Assembly: GCF_030411955.1 (NCBI RefSeq)
Contig: NZ_JASNRA010000002.1
Location: 372,001-436,000, forward strand
Length of the DNA stretch: 64,000 bases
Direction of reading: 5' to 3'
Source of the DNA: Massilia sp. YIM B02443
GTDB lineage: Bacteria; Pseudomonadota; Gammaproteobacteria; Burkholderiales; Burkholderiaceae_D
Shown here in pieces: positions 17,558 to 29,231 of this stretch. A model generated the notes under the pieces. That model saw only the letters and a list, made by a program, of their open reading frames with translations, was not told where the DNA came from and ran no database searches. A program made the position numbers and the translations under genes. Each line of letters begins with the position of its first letter. Position 1 is the stretch's first letter.

Positions 17558-17878
17558 ATGCCCGCTATCCAATCGCGCGTCCTGCGCCACGTCGTCCTGT
17601 TCTCGTTCAAGCCCGATGCCGATGCCGCCCAGGTCGACGCGGTGGTGGCCGGCTTCGCCGCCCTGCCCGAGCTGGTGCCCGGCATCCAGGCCTACGAATG
17701 GGGCACCAACGTCAGCCCCGAAGGCCTGAACGACGGCTTCACCCACTGCTTCACCTTGAGCTTCGCCAGCAACGAGGCGCGCGATACCTATCTGGAGCAT
17801 CCGGAGCACCAGCGCTTCGTGGGCACGCTGGGCGGCTGCCTGGCGCGTTCGCTGGTGGTCGATTACTGGGCGGGCTGA
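17558..17878 (+). CDS. Dabb (stress-responsive A/B barrel) family protein
   Basis: A 106-residue protein with the family pattern: LRHVVLFSFKPDA near the start, then LPELVPGIQAYEWGTN, HCFTLSFAS and a final YLEHPEHQRF with a terminal VVDYWAG. Dabb proteins are dimeric ferredoxin-like barrels; some have enzymatic or stress roles, but most lack a known substrate. There is no obvious operon partner: it lies about 135 bases after the PEP-CTERM gene and 138 before the PAP2 gene. Confidence 0.85.
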   Translation: MPAIQSRVLRHVVLFSFKPDADAAQVDAVVAGFAALPELVPGIQAYEWGTNVSPEGLNDGFTHCFTLSFASNEARDTYLEHPEHQRFVGTLGGCLARSLVVDYWAG

Positions 17879-17940
17879 AACGCGCTTGCCAGATACAAAA
17901 GGCGCGGGATAAGCGGCGCCGGTTGCCCGCTGCCCTCACC

Positions 17941-17974
17941 GCGTCATCACCGCGTCACAGACGCTGCCTAAGAT
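17941..17974 (+). promoter_or_regulatory. Pho-box-like site and -10 upstream of the PAP2 phosphatase gene
   Basis: Two 7-base half-sites, GCGTCAT (17941-17947) and GCGTCAC (17952-17958), are separated by 4 bases, the 7-N4-7 architecture of PhoB boxes. A -10-like TAAGAT (17969-17974) begins 10 bases later, so the second half-site takes the place of the -35. The phospholipase C gene has the same arrangement with identical spacing at 26861-26894. Confidence 0.65.
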
Positions 17975-18016
17975 GCGCTTCAATTTTGACGTCTCATCAA
18001 CATTGAAGGGTTTCTC

Positions 18017-19974
18017 ATGCACCACGCCGCACCGCTTCGCCGCCTCCCTCTCGCCATCGCCATCGGCGCCGCCCTCGCGCTGAGTGCCTGCGGCGGCTCT
18101 GACCACGACGACGGCGTCGGCGAAGTCGCCACCGTCATCCCGGCCGCTCCCGCCGACCAGGGCGCGGCCGACACGGCGCCGGTGCCGAACGTGACCGCCT
18201 TCGTCGACAGCGCCGCCACCAACCAGCGCGGCGACGCCCGCTACGCCACCCTGGCCACCAACGCCGGCGTGCGCGTATTGGGCGGCATGCTCGAGATCTG
18301 GAAGCCGCTGACCGAGATCGTCGACGCCGGCCAGAGCGCGCCGGCGGTGGACGGCTTCCCCGCCGTGGTGCAATCCACCTGGACCGGCGTGCCGAACGAC
18401 GGCACCAATGGCGGCACGATCGTCAACGCCCAGGTCCACAACGCCAACATCGACTACGTGGTGCAGGCCACCCGCAACCGCACCCCGGAACAGACCCTGC
18501 TGGCCTACCTCGACGACCGCCGCGGCAAGGGCTACAGCGTCACCGCCGGCATGGGCCCGTTGACCGCCGCCTGGCGCACCGCCGCGCGCCAGACCACTAC
18601 CATCAACGACATGCCGGTCGACGCCACCACCGTCAAGTACGAGGACGGCGGCAACAACAACGGCGTCGGCGGCGCCGCCAACGCCGACTTCGGCAAGGTG
18701 ATCGACTTCGTCAACTCGATGGGCAACAACGGCTCGACCGAGCCGGCCAAGCGCTTCTACAAGTACGCGCGCCCCTACCGCTGGAGCAGCGCGGTGGCCG
18801 TGGTGCCGCAGCTGGAACCGGCCAAGAGCACGACGCCCGCCACCGACGGCGGCTTCACCAGCGGCCACTCGGCCGAAGCCACCCGCAACGCCATGGCCAT
18901 GGCCTACGTGCTGCCCGAGCGCTACCAGGAACTGGTGGGACGCGGCCTGGAACTGGGCGAGAGCCGCATCCTGGCCGGCATGCACTCGCCGCTGGACGTG
19001 ATCAGCGGCCGTGTCCAGGCGCAGGCGGTGGCGGCATCGAACATGATCGCCGCCGGCGCTTCGGTGCGCGCCGACGCCGTGGTCCAGGCCCACGCCACCC
19101 TGATGAAGCTGACGGGCACCACGGCCGCCACCTTCCCGGCGTATGCCACCTCGGGCACGCCCGCCACCGACCGCTTCGCCGACTATGCCGCCAGCCGCGC
19201 CAACTACGTGCGCCGCATGACCTATGGCCTGCCGCAGATCGGCGCCGCCAACAAGCCGGCCGTGGTGCCGAAGGGCGCCGAGGTGCTGCTCGAAACCCGC
19301 CTGCCCTACCTGAGCGACGCGCAGCGCCGCGTGGTGCTGAAAACCACGGCGATCGCCTCCGGCTACCCGACCCTGGACGATGCCGAAGGCTGGGGGCGCC
19401 TGAACCTGTTCACCGCCGCGGACGGTTACGGAGCCTTCAATGGCAACGTCGTCGTCAACATGGACGCCGCCAAGGGCGGCTTCCACGCGAGCGATCGCTG
19501 GCGCAACGACATCACCGGCAGCGGCAAGCTGGTCAAGCAGGGCAGCGGCGCTCTCAAGCTGGGCGGCAAGAACAGCTGGACCGGCGGCACCCAGCTCGAG
19601 GCAGGTACGCTGGAAGCGCTGTCGACCAGCGCCTTCGGCAACGGCGACGTCCACGTCGCCGGCGGCGCCAGCGTCATCGTCAACGCACCGGCGGCCTGGT
19701 CGTAGGCGGCAAGTACACCCAGTTGAGCGGCGCCACGCTGGAACTGCGCGTCGGCGCTTCGCAAGGCCAGCTGAACGCCACCGGCGCCGTCACCATCGGC
19801 GGCGGCGCCCTGCGCATCAAGTTCGTGGACGGCTACAAGCCGGCCGCCGGCGCCACCCTCACCGTCATCAGCGCCGGCAGCCTGAGCGGCAAGTTCGACA
19901 GCATCACGGTCGACGGCTTCAGCGTGACGCCGACCTACAGCGCCAAGGGCCTGCAGCTGCGCCTGGGCGCATAA
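18017..19974 (+). pseudogene. PAP2-family phosphatase lipoprotein with C-terminal beta-strand repeats, frameshifted
   Basis: The first frame (18017-19705) encodes 562 residues: a lipoprotein signal (lipobox LSAC, Cys25), then the PAP2 catalytic set K245-x6-R252-P253, F280-T-S-G-H284 and S316-R-x5-H323-x3-D327, then an autotransporter-associated beta-strand repeat region. The frame stops abruptly at 19705, but homologous repeat sequence continues without loss in the next frame (TGGLVVGGKYTQLSGATLEL onward) to 19974, just before a strong terminator. Restoring one base near 19686 (GCACC to GCCACC) rejoins the two parts as NATGGLVVGG. The gene is therefore either recently broken in its C-terminal part or carries a sequencing error. 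The catalytic part is intact. Likely role: phosphate scavenging at the envelope. Confidence 0.8.
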
Positions 19975-19992
19975 GCGGCAACACGTCGTACC

Positions 19993-20029
19993 GAGGCCGG
20001 CGCCGAGCACAGCGCCGGCCTCTTTTTTT
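19993..20029 (+). terminator. Rho-independent terminator after the PAP2 phosphatase gene
   Basis: A perfect 11-base GC-rich stem (GAGGCCGGCGC at 19993-20003, GCGCCGGCCTC at 20012-20022), an 8-base loop and seven T residues. It begins 18 bases after the stop of the restored reading frame, which supports 19974 as the original end of the gene. Confidence 0.92.
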
Positions 20030-20093
20030 CGTGGTCGCCTTTAGTTTCCGTTGTGATATCTTTCCAAGGATTATCAAAAGCGGAAGACGATCA

Positions 20094-21797
20094 ATGAAAC
20101 GCATCGCCCTTGTATGTACCAGCAGCCTGCTGGCCGCCTGCGCCACCCAGCCAAAGCCGATCACCGACTACACCGCCAGTTCCGGCGGCGAGCGTAGCGC
20201 CGACCAATTGCAGCTCGACTTCGAAAAAGCCGACCTCAAGCTGCGCATCGAACCGGCCACGCGCACCATCCGCGGCGACGTGGCGCTGACCTTCGGCGCG
20301 CGCGCCGCGGTCGACCGCATCGAACTGGACCTGGACCGCAACCTGCCGATCGACGCGATCGAGGTCGACGGCCGGCCGGTGGCCGCGACCCAATGGCGCA
20401 ACCCGGAAGGCAAGCTGACGGTCGACCTGCCGCAGCGCCTGCAGGCCGGGCGCCGGACCACGGTGCGGGTGCAGTATCACGGCACCCCGCACGTGGCCAA
20501 GCGCGCGCCGTGGGACGGTGGCTTCGTGTGGTCGAAGACGGCCGACGGCCAGCCCTGGGTCGCCACCGCGGTGCAGGGCGAAGGCTGCGACCTGTTCTGG
20601 CCGTGTATCGACCACCCGACCGGTAAAGCAAGAATCGTCGAATCGCACATCACGGTGCCGGCGCCGCTGGTCGCGGCCGGCAACGGCGTCCCGCTCGGCA
20701 TGGACGAGAAGGACGGCTGGCGCACCTGGCACTGGCGCGCCAGGAACCCCAGCACCTACGGCATCTCGATCAACGTCGGCCCCTATAAACTGCTGGAGGG
20801 CGACTACAAGAGCCGCTACGGCAACACCATCCCGCTGCGCATGTGGTACCTGCCGCAAAGCGAAGGCAAGGTGCGCGAGCTGTTCGCCGAGATCACGCCG
20901 ATGCTCGACTTCTTCGAGAGCACAGTGGGGCCTTATCCATTCGGCGACGAAAAGATGGGCGTGGTCGAGACCCCGCACAAGGGCATGGAACACCAGACCA
21001 TCAACGCCTACGGCAACGAGTACGCCAAGACCTCGTTCGGCTACGACGACCTGATGCAGCACGAGTTCGCCCACGAGTGGTTCGGCAACCAGCTCACCAA
21101 CGCAAACTGGGACGACATGTGGCTGCACGAGGGTCTCGGCACCTACATGCAGCCGCTGTACATGCAGTACCTGCGTGGCGACCAGGAATATTTCGCCTCA
21201 CTGCAGCAGCACCGCGCCGCGATCCGCAACAAGGCGCCGATCGTGACCGGCAAGCCGATGACCGAAGAACAAGTGTATGACCTCGACAAGGGCGGCCCAG
21301 GCCTGGACATCTACATGAAAGGCTCGCTCGTGATGCACACGCTGCGCGGCCTGGTCGGCGACGCCGTGTTCCTGCGCACGGTGCGCGAGATCGTGTACGG
21401 CACGCCGGACCCGCGTCCCGGCTCGCTGGCGCCGCGCTACGGCACCACGCGCGAATTCATCGACATCGCCAACCGCAACAGCGGCAAGGACTTGAACTGG
21501 TTCTTCCAGGCTTACCTGTACCAGGCCGCCCTGCCCGAGCTGAAGGCGACGCGCCAGGGCGACACCCTGCAGCTGGCGTGGACCACCGAGAAGAACACGC
21601 CGTTCCCGATGCCGGTGGACGTGCGCGTCGGCGGCAAGATCGTGACGGTGCCAATGGTCGACGGCCGCGGCAGCATCACGGTGCCGGCCGGCGCCACGTA
21701 CACGCTAGATCCGCATTCGAAGGTGCTGCGCCGCGAAGAGCACATCGAGCGCTTCCAGCAGTACCAGGAAGAGCAGAAGAAGAAGAAAAAGGCGTAG
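20094..21797 (+). CDS. M1-family metallopeptidase, lipoprotein
   Basis: A 567-residue aminopeptidase-like enzyme. The N-terminus is a lipoprotein signal with lipobox LAAC (Cys16). The zinc site is H323-E-x2-H327-x18-E346, as in the M1 family (HEFAHEWFGNQ ... LHEGLG). The exopeptidase motif is GMEH (normally GAMEN), so substrate preference may differ. Residues 30-220 form the beta-rich N-terminal domain. There is no C-terminal HEAT domain, so it is a compact M1 peptidase. It is preceded by a terminator and followed immediately by a repeat element that overlaps and supplies its TAG stop. Likely envelope-anchored peptide digestion. Confidence 0.92.
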   Translation: MKRIALVCTSSLLAACATQPKPITDYTASSGGERSADQLQLDFEKADLKLRIEPATRTIRGDVALTFGARAAVDRIELDLDRNLPIDAIEVDGRPVAATQWRNPEGKLTVDLPQRLQAGRRTTVRVQYHGTPHVAKRAPWDGGFVWSKTADGQPWVATAVQGEGCDLFWPCIDHPTGKARIVESHITVPAPLVAAGNGVPLGMDEKDGWRTWHWRARNPSTYGISINVGPYKLLEGDYKSRYGNTIPLRMWYLPQSEGKVRELFAEITPMLDFFESTVGPYPFGDEKMGVVETPHKGMEHQTINAYGNEYAKTSFGYDDLMQHEFAHEWFGNQLTNANWDDMWLHEGLGTYMQPLYMQYLRGDQEYFASLQQHRAAIRNKAPIVTGKPMTEEQVYDLDKGGPGLDIYMKGSLVMHTLRGLVGDAVFLRTVREIVYGTPDPRPGSLAPRYGTTREFIDIANRNSGKDLNWFFQAYLYQAALPELKATRQGDTLQLAWTTEKNTPFPMPVDVRVGGKIVTVPMVDGRGSITVPAGATYTLDPHSKVLRREEHIERFQQYQEEQKKKKKA

Positions 21798-21906
21798 GGT
21801 TGGCGGCTCTGCCGCCGACGCGGTGATGGTTGGCCGCGAGATCATCCGGCACGATACCGGAACCGATCACAATCACCGCGTCGGCGGCCGAGCCACCAAC
21901 CCTACG
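21793..21906. repeat. REPIN-like dispersed repeat, copy 2
   Basis: A 114-base relative of the element at 13943-14069, with inverted ends CGTAGGGTTGGCGGC and GCCACCAACCCTACG, flanking hairpins, and inner CCGACGCGG and CCGCGTCGG. The TAG at 21795-21797 in its left end is the stop codon of the M1 peptidase gene, so insertion probably fixed or moved that gene's 3' end. Confidence 0.78.
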
Positions 21907-21974
21907 TTGAAACGTATGTGGGGCACAGAAATGGTGAAACACACGTGAACCCAACACGTTGACGCATACCCAAA

Positions 21975-22009
21975 TAAAAAACGGCCGGATCGCTCCGGCC
22001 GTTTTTTTA
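21975..22009. terminator. Bidirectional rho-independent terminator (secA and M1 peptidase)
   Basis: A 9-base stem (ACGGCCGGA at 21981-21989, TCCGGCCGT at 21994-22002) with a 4-base loop, flanked by an A-run on the left and seven T on the right. Both strands give a stem followed by T, so it can terminate secA on the minus strand and read-through from the plus strand. Confidence 0.9.
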
Positions 22010-22027
22010 CGTCCCTGCCAACCCGGC

Positions 22028-24814
<2,787 letters not shown>

Positions 24815-25142
24815 GCTTAGTTTCTAAAAAATACGCCGCAAAGGCAGCCAGGATGGGAGCCAAGATGATATCAAACTGATACGCACCAAAGACCGCGTTA
24901 GGCAAATAACTACTGATTTTATCATGCGATCCGGCCACACTTGGGGATGATGGGCAGGATAACAAGACGTGTCCGTGTGAAAATGTTATCAGTATGCATC
25001 ATGCACGGACATCGTGCGCCGGGGCTGCGGGTCATGGCGGCGCGACCCGGCGCGGCGCTGCGGCGCGCGGCAACGATGCGCCGGGGCGACATCCCCGGCT
25101 GCGCCTCCTTGCAAATGGCGCGCGCTGTGGTAAGGTCCCGCC
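24815..25142. other. Divergent intergenic region between secA and the DUF721 gene
   Basis: 328 bases. The half next to secA (24815-24990) is AT-rich and probably holds the secA promoter; the other half is very GC-rich. Visible structures are GATAACA at 24958-24964 with its inverse TGTTATC at 24984-24990, and a 7-base GC hairpin (25080-25086 with 25093-25099) in the leader of the DUF721 gene. No convincing gene or RNA was identified. Confidence 0.4.
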
Positions 25143-25634
25143 ATGCAGCAATCTCCTCCCAAGCGCCCCTTCCATATCTTCGGTACCAGGAACCGGGTGA
25201 CTTCGCACGTCGCCACCGATTTCCTGCGCGCCAACGACCGCATGGCCAGCCTGCTGCCGGCGGCCAACCGCATGGCGCGCCTGCAGGCCGACTGCGCCGC
25301 CGCGCTGCCGGCGATCTTCAATAACTGCGACGTGCTGTCGTTCCAGGAAGGCGTGCTGACCATGGCCGTGCCCAGCTCGGCGCTGGCGGCGCGGCTCAAG
25401 CAGAATCTGCCAAAGCTGCAGGCGACGCTGCAGGGGCGCGGCTGGCAGGTGGAATCGATGCGGATCAAGGTGCAGGTGACGCGCGCGCTGCCGGACAAGC
25501 CGCAGATGCGCAACCTGGAATTGCCGCCGACGGCGGTGCGGGCGTTCGAGGAACTGGCGGAATCACTGCCGGATAACAAGCAGAACCGGGATCTGGTGGC
25601 GGCGCTCAGGGCGCTGGCGGCGAAGCGCAAGTGA
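25143..25634 (+). CDS. DUF721 family protein (DciA-like)
   Basis: A 163-residue basic cytosolic protein. It shows the DUF721 core: the N-terminal HVATDFLRAN segment, the helical LQADCAAALP region, and FQEGVLTMAVPSSALAARLKQNLPKL, a KH-like fold. DUF721 includes DciA, a loader or regulator of the replicative helicase DnaB in bacteria without DnaC. Position between secA and lpxC is typical for the lineage. It converges with lpxC and is separated from it by a palindromic repeat. Whether it works as a helicase operator here is not shown by the sequence. Confidence 0.85.
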   Translation: MQQSPPKRPFHIFGTRNRVTSHVATDFLRANDRMASLLPAANRMARLQADCAAALPAIFNNCDVLSFQEGVLTMAVPSSALAARLKQNLPKLQATLQGRGWQVESMRIKVQVTRALPDKPQMRNLELPPTAVRAFEELAESLPDNKQNRDLVAALRALAAKRK

Positions 25635-25706
25635 GGGGGCTTGCTTGCCCGCGATGTTGCTTGCGGTGCGAGTGATGAAACGAATCGTGTGCGGCTTCGG
25701 TTGGGG

Positions 25707-25740
25707 AACTTGGATTCCCGCGCAGGCGGGGATCCAAGTT
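25707..25740. repeat. Palindromic repeat between convergent genes
   Basis: Two 15-base arms (25707-25721 and 25726-25740) that differ at a single base enclose a 4-base loop. The core ATTCCCGC ... GCGGGGAT resembles the widespread small palindromes around CCCGC-GCGGG in proteobacterial intergenic regions. Located between the DUF721 and lpxC stops, it could form a transcript-end hairpin on both strands. Confidence 0.6.
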
Positions 25741-25798
25741 CGCACCACAGCCACCTGCGCGCGCAGCAGCCACCAACCGTCGCCAACCCGGCGCAGAA

Positions 25799-26734
25799 TC
25801 AGCTGAGCGCCCACTCCCGCGTCACCTGCTGCACATACGACACCGGCGCCGCCTGCAGCGAATCAAACGTCACGATCTCGTACGAATCCGGCTGCGCCAA
25901 CAAGGCGCGCAGCAGTTCGTTGTTGAGCGCATGCCCCGACTTGTGCGCCGTATAGCTGGCCAACAGCGGATGCCCGACCAGATACAGGTCGCCAATCGCG
26001 TCCAGGATCTTGTGGCGCACGAACTCGTCTTCGTAACGCAGCCCGTCCGCGTTCAGAATCCGGTATTCGTCCATCACGATCGCATTTTCCAGCGAGCCGC
26101 CGCGCGCCAGCCCCATGCCGCGCAGGCTCTCGACGTCCTGCATGAAGCCGAAGGTGCGCGCGCGCGCCACGTCGCGCACGTAGGTGATGTCGCCGAAATC
26201 GACGGTGGCGCGCTGCATGGTGCCGTCCACCGCCGGATGGTTGAATTCGATGAAGAAGTCGAGCTTGTAGCCGTCGTGCGGCGACAGGCGCGCCCACTTC
26301 TCGTTGTTGCCGCTGCCCTGGCGCACCTCGACGTCTTTTAGAACGCGGATGAACTTGCGCAGGGCCGGCTGGTCTTCGACCCCGGCCTGCTGCAGCAGGA
26401 ACACGAACGAGGACGCCGAACCGTCCATGATCGGGATCTCTTCGGCGGTGACGTCGATATACAGGTTGTCGATCCCGAGGCCAGCGCAGGCCGACATCAC
26501 GTGCTCGACGGTCGAGACGCGCACGCCGTCCTTCATCACGACCGAGGCCATGCGCGTGTCGCCGACCACGTCGGCGCTGCTCGGAATTTCGACGATCGGA
26601 TCGACGTCGACGCGGCGGAAGATGATGCCCGTGTCGGGCGCGGCCGGACGCAGGGTGAGCTCGACCTTGCGGCCCGAGTGCAGGCCCACACCCGTGGTGC
26701 GGACCAGTTCCTTGATGGTTCGTTGTTTCAGCAT
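25799..26734 (-). CDS. lpxC: UDP-3-O-acyl-N-acetylglucosamine deacetylase LpxC
   Basis: LpxC is the committed, zinc-dependent step of lipid A synthesis. The 311-residue protein starts with [20 protein letters not shown] and has the zinc ligands: His78 in STVEHVMSA, and the HKILDAIGD segment with the second His and Asp. The catalytic His lies in the HKSGHALNN segment near residue 265. In most betaproteobacteria lpxC follows ftsZ directly; here about 4.7 kb of accessory genes separate them. It transcribes in the same direction as ftsZ but will need its own promoter in the 230-base gap at 26735-26964. Confidence 0.97.
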   Translation of the reverse strand: MLKQRTIKELVRTTGVGLHSGRKVELTLRPAAPDTGIIFRRVDVDPIVEIPSSADVVGDTRMASVVMKDGVRVSTVEHVMSACAGLGIDNLYIDVTAEEIPIMDGSASSFVFLLQQAGVEDQPALRKFIRVLKDVEVRQGSGNNEKWARLSPHDGYKLDFFIEFNHPAVDGTMQRATVDFGDITYVRDVARARTFGFMQDVESLRGMGLARGGSLENAIVMDEYRILNADGLRYEDEFVRHKILDAIGDLYLVGHPLLASYTAHKSGHALNNELLRALLAQPDSYEIVTFDSLQAAPVSYVQQVTREWALS

Positions 26735-26860
26735 GCGCCGATTATAGCCCAGCGTTTTACGGCGTGCTGACGGCCCCTATTCCCTGGCGGAAACGATCGT
26801 GGCAAGGGCGCCACGCCGGCCGATCATGCCCTCCCGATCGCGCTCGCGCGCATTGTCTGG

Positions 26861-26894
26861 ATGTCATCGCTCCGTCATGCAGGAAAGCTACATT
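26861..26894 (+). promoter_or_regulatory. Pho-box-like site and -10 upstream of phospholipase C
   Basis: ATGTCAT (26861-26867) and CCGTCAT (26872-26878) are 4 bases apart, the 7-N4-7 pattern of a PhoB box. TACATT (26889-26894) starts exactly 10 bases later and fits a -10. The ATG of the phospholipase lies 70 bases downstream. The match and spacing equal those before the PAP2 phosphatase gene. Confidence 0.7.
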
Positions 26895-26964
26895 GGCGAC
26901 GTTCGCAGCGTTAGCTGCGCGACAACAAACGCTTGCCGATCAACGTCCCGCACCGGAACACGCC

Positions 26965-29208
26965 ATGACTTCACGCCGCAGATTCCTGCACAACAGCGCC
27001 CGCGCCGGCATCGCCGCCGCTACCTACGCCGCCTTCCCGCCCGCCATCCAGCGCGCGCTCGCGATCCCCGCCAACAACGCCACCGGCACCATCCGCGACG
27101 TCGAGCACGTCGTGATCCTGATGCAGGAAAACCGCGCCTTCGACCATTACTTCGGCACCCTGGCCGGCGTGCGCGGCTTCGGCGACCGTTTTCCGATCCC
27201 GCTGCCGGAAGGCCGCAGCGTATGGCAGCAGCGCAAGGCCGACGGCAGCGTGATGACGCCGTTCCACCTCGACGGCAGCCGCGGCAACGCCCAGCGCGCC
27301 AACGGCACCCCGCACGATTGGCTCGACAGCCAGCTGGCCTGGGACAACGGCCGCATGGACCAGTGGCCGCGCTACAAGAACCCGATCTCGATGGGCTACT
27401 TCAAGGAAGCCGAGATCCCGTTCGCCTTCGCGCTGGCCAACGCCTTCACCGTGTGCGACGCCTATCACTGCGCGATGCACACCGGCACCGACGCGAACCG
27501 CTCGTTCTTCCTGACCGGCACCAACGGCGCCGTGCCGACCGGCACCGCCTTCGTCACCAACGAATGGGATGCGATCGACGGCACGGCGAGCGGCGTCAAC
27601 ACCGGCTACACCTGGACCACCTACGCCGAACGTCTGGAAGCGGCCGGCGTGAGCTGGATCAGCTACCAGAACATGCCCGACGAATGGGGCGACAACATGC
27701 TCGGCGCGTTCAGGCAGTTCAAGCGCGCCAACCTCGCCTCCGGCTTCCCGGTCTCGAGCGGCGGCGCGCCGAACCAGCCCTACACCAACACCGGTCAGGC
27801 CCTGCCCTACCACGCCTACGACGCCGCCACCGACAACCCCGGCAACCCGCTGTACAAAGGCATCGCCAACACCCTGCCCGGCAGCACGCCCGAGCAGTAC
27901 CTGGACGCCTTCAAGCGCGACATCCGCGACGGCAAGCTGCCGCAGGTCTCGTGGATCAACGCACCCTCGATCTATTGCGAGCATCCCGGCCCATCGAGCC
28001 CGGTGCAGGGCTCCTGGTTCCTGCAGGAGGTGCTGGACGCGCTGACGGCGAACCCCGAGGTCTGGAGCAAGACAGTCCTGATCGTCAACTTCGACGAGAA
28101 CGACGGCTATTTCGACCACGTGCCTTCGCCTTCCGCGCCGTCGCCCGACGGCAAGGGCGGCTATGCCGGCAAGACCACGCTGGCGGCCGCCGACCTGGGT
28201 CCCGAGTACTACACCCATCCGCGCCCGCTAGGTAGCACCAAGCAGCCGGCGCCGGACGGCCGCGTCTACGGGCCGGGGCCGCGCGTGCCGATGTACGTGA
28301 TCTCGCCATGGAGCCGTGGCGGCTGGGTCAATTCGCAGGTGTTCGACCACACCTCGGTGCTGCGCTTCCTGGAAGCGCGCTTCGGCGTGCGCGAGCCGAA
28401 CATCGGCCCGTTCCGGCGCGCCGTGTGCGGCGACCTGACCAGCACCTTCAACTTCAAGACGCCCAACGACGAAGTGCTGCCGGCGCTCGCCGGCCGCAGA
28501 AGCCGCAGCCAGGCCGACGCCCTGCGCGCCGCCCAGCAGCGCCTGGCGCAGATCGCGCCACCGAGCGCGCCGCAGATGCCGCAGCAGGCAGTCGGCACCC
28601 GGCCCTCGCGCGCGCTGCCGTACGAGCTGGCGACCACCTGCGAAGTGCAGCCCGGCGCTACCATGGCGGCGGCGCGGGTGGCGCTCACCTTCCTCAATAC
28701 CGGCCGCCAGGGCGCCGTATTCCACGTGTATGACCGCAAGAACCTGGCGGCGGTGCCGCGCCGCTACACGGTCGAAGCGGGCAAGTCGCTGGCGGACGTG
28801 TGGACGCCGGCGCCCGGCGGCGCCTACGACCTGTGGGTGCTGGGGCCGAACGGCTATCACCGCCACTTCACGGGCAGCGCGCTGCGCGCCGTGGCGGCCG
28901 GCCAGCCACGTCCGGACGTGCAGGTGCGCTGCGACGCCGCCAGCGGCGAACTGGTGCTGCGATTGGTGAATGCCGGCGCGGCGCCGTGCACTTTCATCCT
29001 GGATGCGAATGCCTACGCGGCGCTGCGCCAGCAGCACACGCTGGCAGCGCGCACCGAACTGACGTTGCGCATTCCGGTGGCCGCCAACGGCTACTGGTAC
29101 GACTTCAGCGCCACGGTGGCCGGCCAGCCCGACTACCTGCGGCGCTTCGCTGGCCGCGTCGAAACCGGCCGCCACACGGTCAGCGACCCGGCACTGGGCC
29201 GCGTCTGA
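26965..29208 (+). CDS. Phosphocholine-specific phospholipase C, Tat-exported
   Basis: A 747-residue secreted phospholipase C of the PlcN/PlcH type. It opens with a twin-arginine signal (SRRRFLHNSARAG), then the phosphoesterase core: the nucleophile region VVILMQENRAFDHYFG (residues 53-68), NFDENDGYFDHV and the HTSVLRFLEARFG segment, and ends with two beta-rich C-terminal domains common to the family. It hydrolyses phosphatidylcholine or sphingomyelin-type lipids and releases phosphocholine, a source of P, C and N. The ATG at 26965 is chosen because it gives the correct Tat signal; upstream in-frame codons lack it. A Pho-box-like element precedes it. A PEP-CTERM gene follows after 23 bases. 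Confidence 0.92.
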   Translation: MTSRRRFLHNSARAGIAAATYAAFPPAIQRALAIPANNATGTIRDVEHVVILMQENRAFDHYFGTLAGVRGFGDRFPIPLPEGRSVWQQRKADGSVMTPFHLDGSRGNAQRANGTPHDWLDSQLAWDNGRMDQWPRYKNPISMGYFKEAEIPFAFALANAFTVCDAYHCAMHTGTDANRSFFLTGTNGAVPTGTAFVTNEWDAIDGTASGVNTGYTWTTYAERLEAAGVSWISYQNMPDEWGDNMLGAFRQFKRANLASGFPVSSGGAPNQPYTNTGQALPYHAYDAATDNPGNPLYKGIANTLPGSTPEQYLDAFKRDIRDGKLPQVSWINAPSIYCEHPGPSSPVQGSWFLQEVLDALTANPEVWSKTVLIVNFDENDGYFDHVPSPSAPSPDGKGGYAGKTTLAAADLGPEYYTHPRPLGSTKQPAPDGRVYGPGPRVPMYVISPWSRGGWVNSQVFDHTSVLRFLEARFGVREPNIGPFRRAVCGDLTSTFNFKTPNDEVLPALAGRRSRSQADALRAAQQRLAQIAPPSAPQMPQQAVGTRPSRALPYELATTCEVQPGATMAAARVALTFLNTGRQGAVFHVYDRKNLAAVPRRYTVEAGKSLADVWTPAPGGAYDLWVLGPNGYHRHFTGSALRAVAAGQPRPDVQVRCDAASGELVLRLVNAGAAPCTFILDANAYAALRQQHTLAARTELTLRIPVAANGYWYDFSATVAGQPDYLRRFAGRVETGRHTVSDPALGRV

Positions 29209-29231
29209 ATCATCTTATATAAAGGAATGCC

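Noticed and set aside
17936-19654. 572-codon frame antisense to the PAP2 gene
   Set aside because: Low complexity mirror of the coding strand; the plus strand has signal peptide and catalytic motifs.
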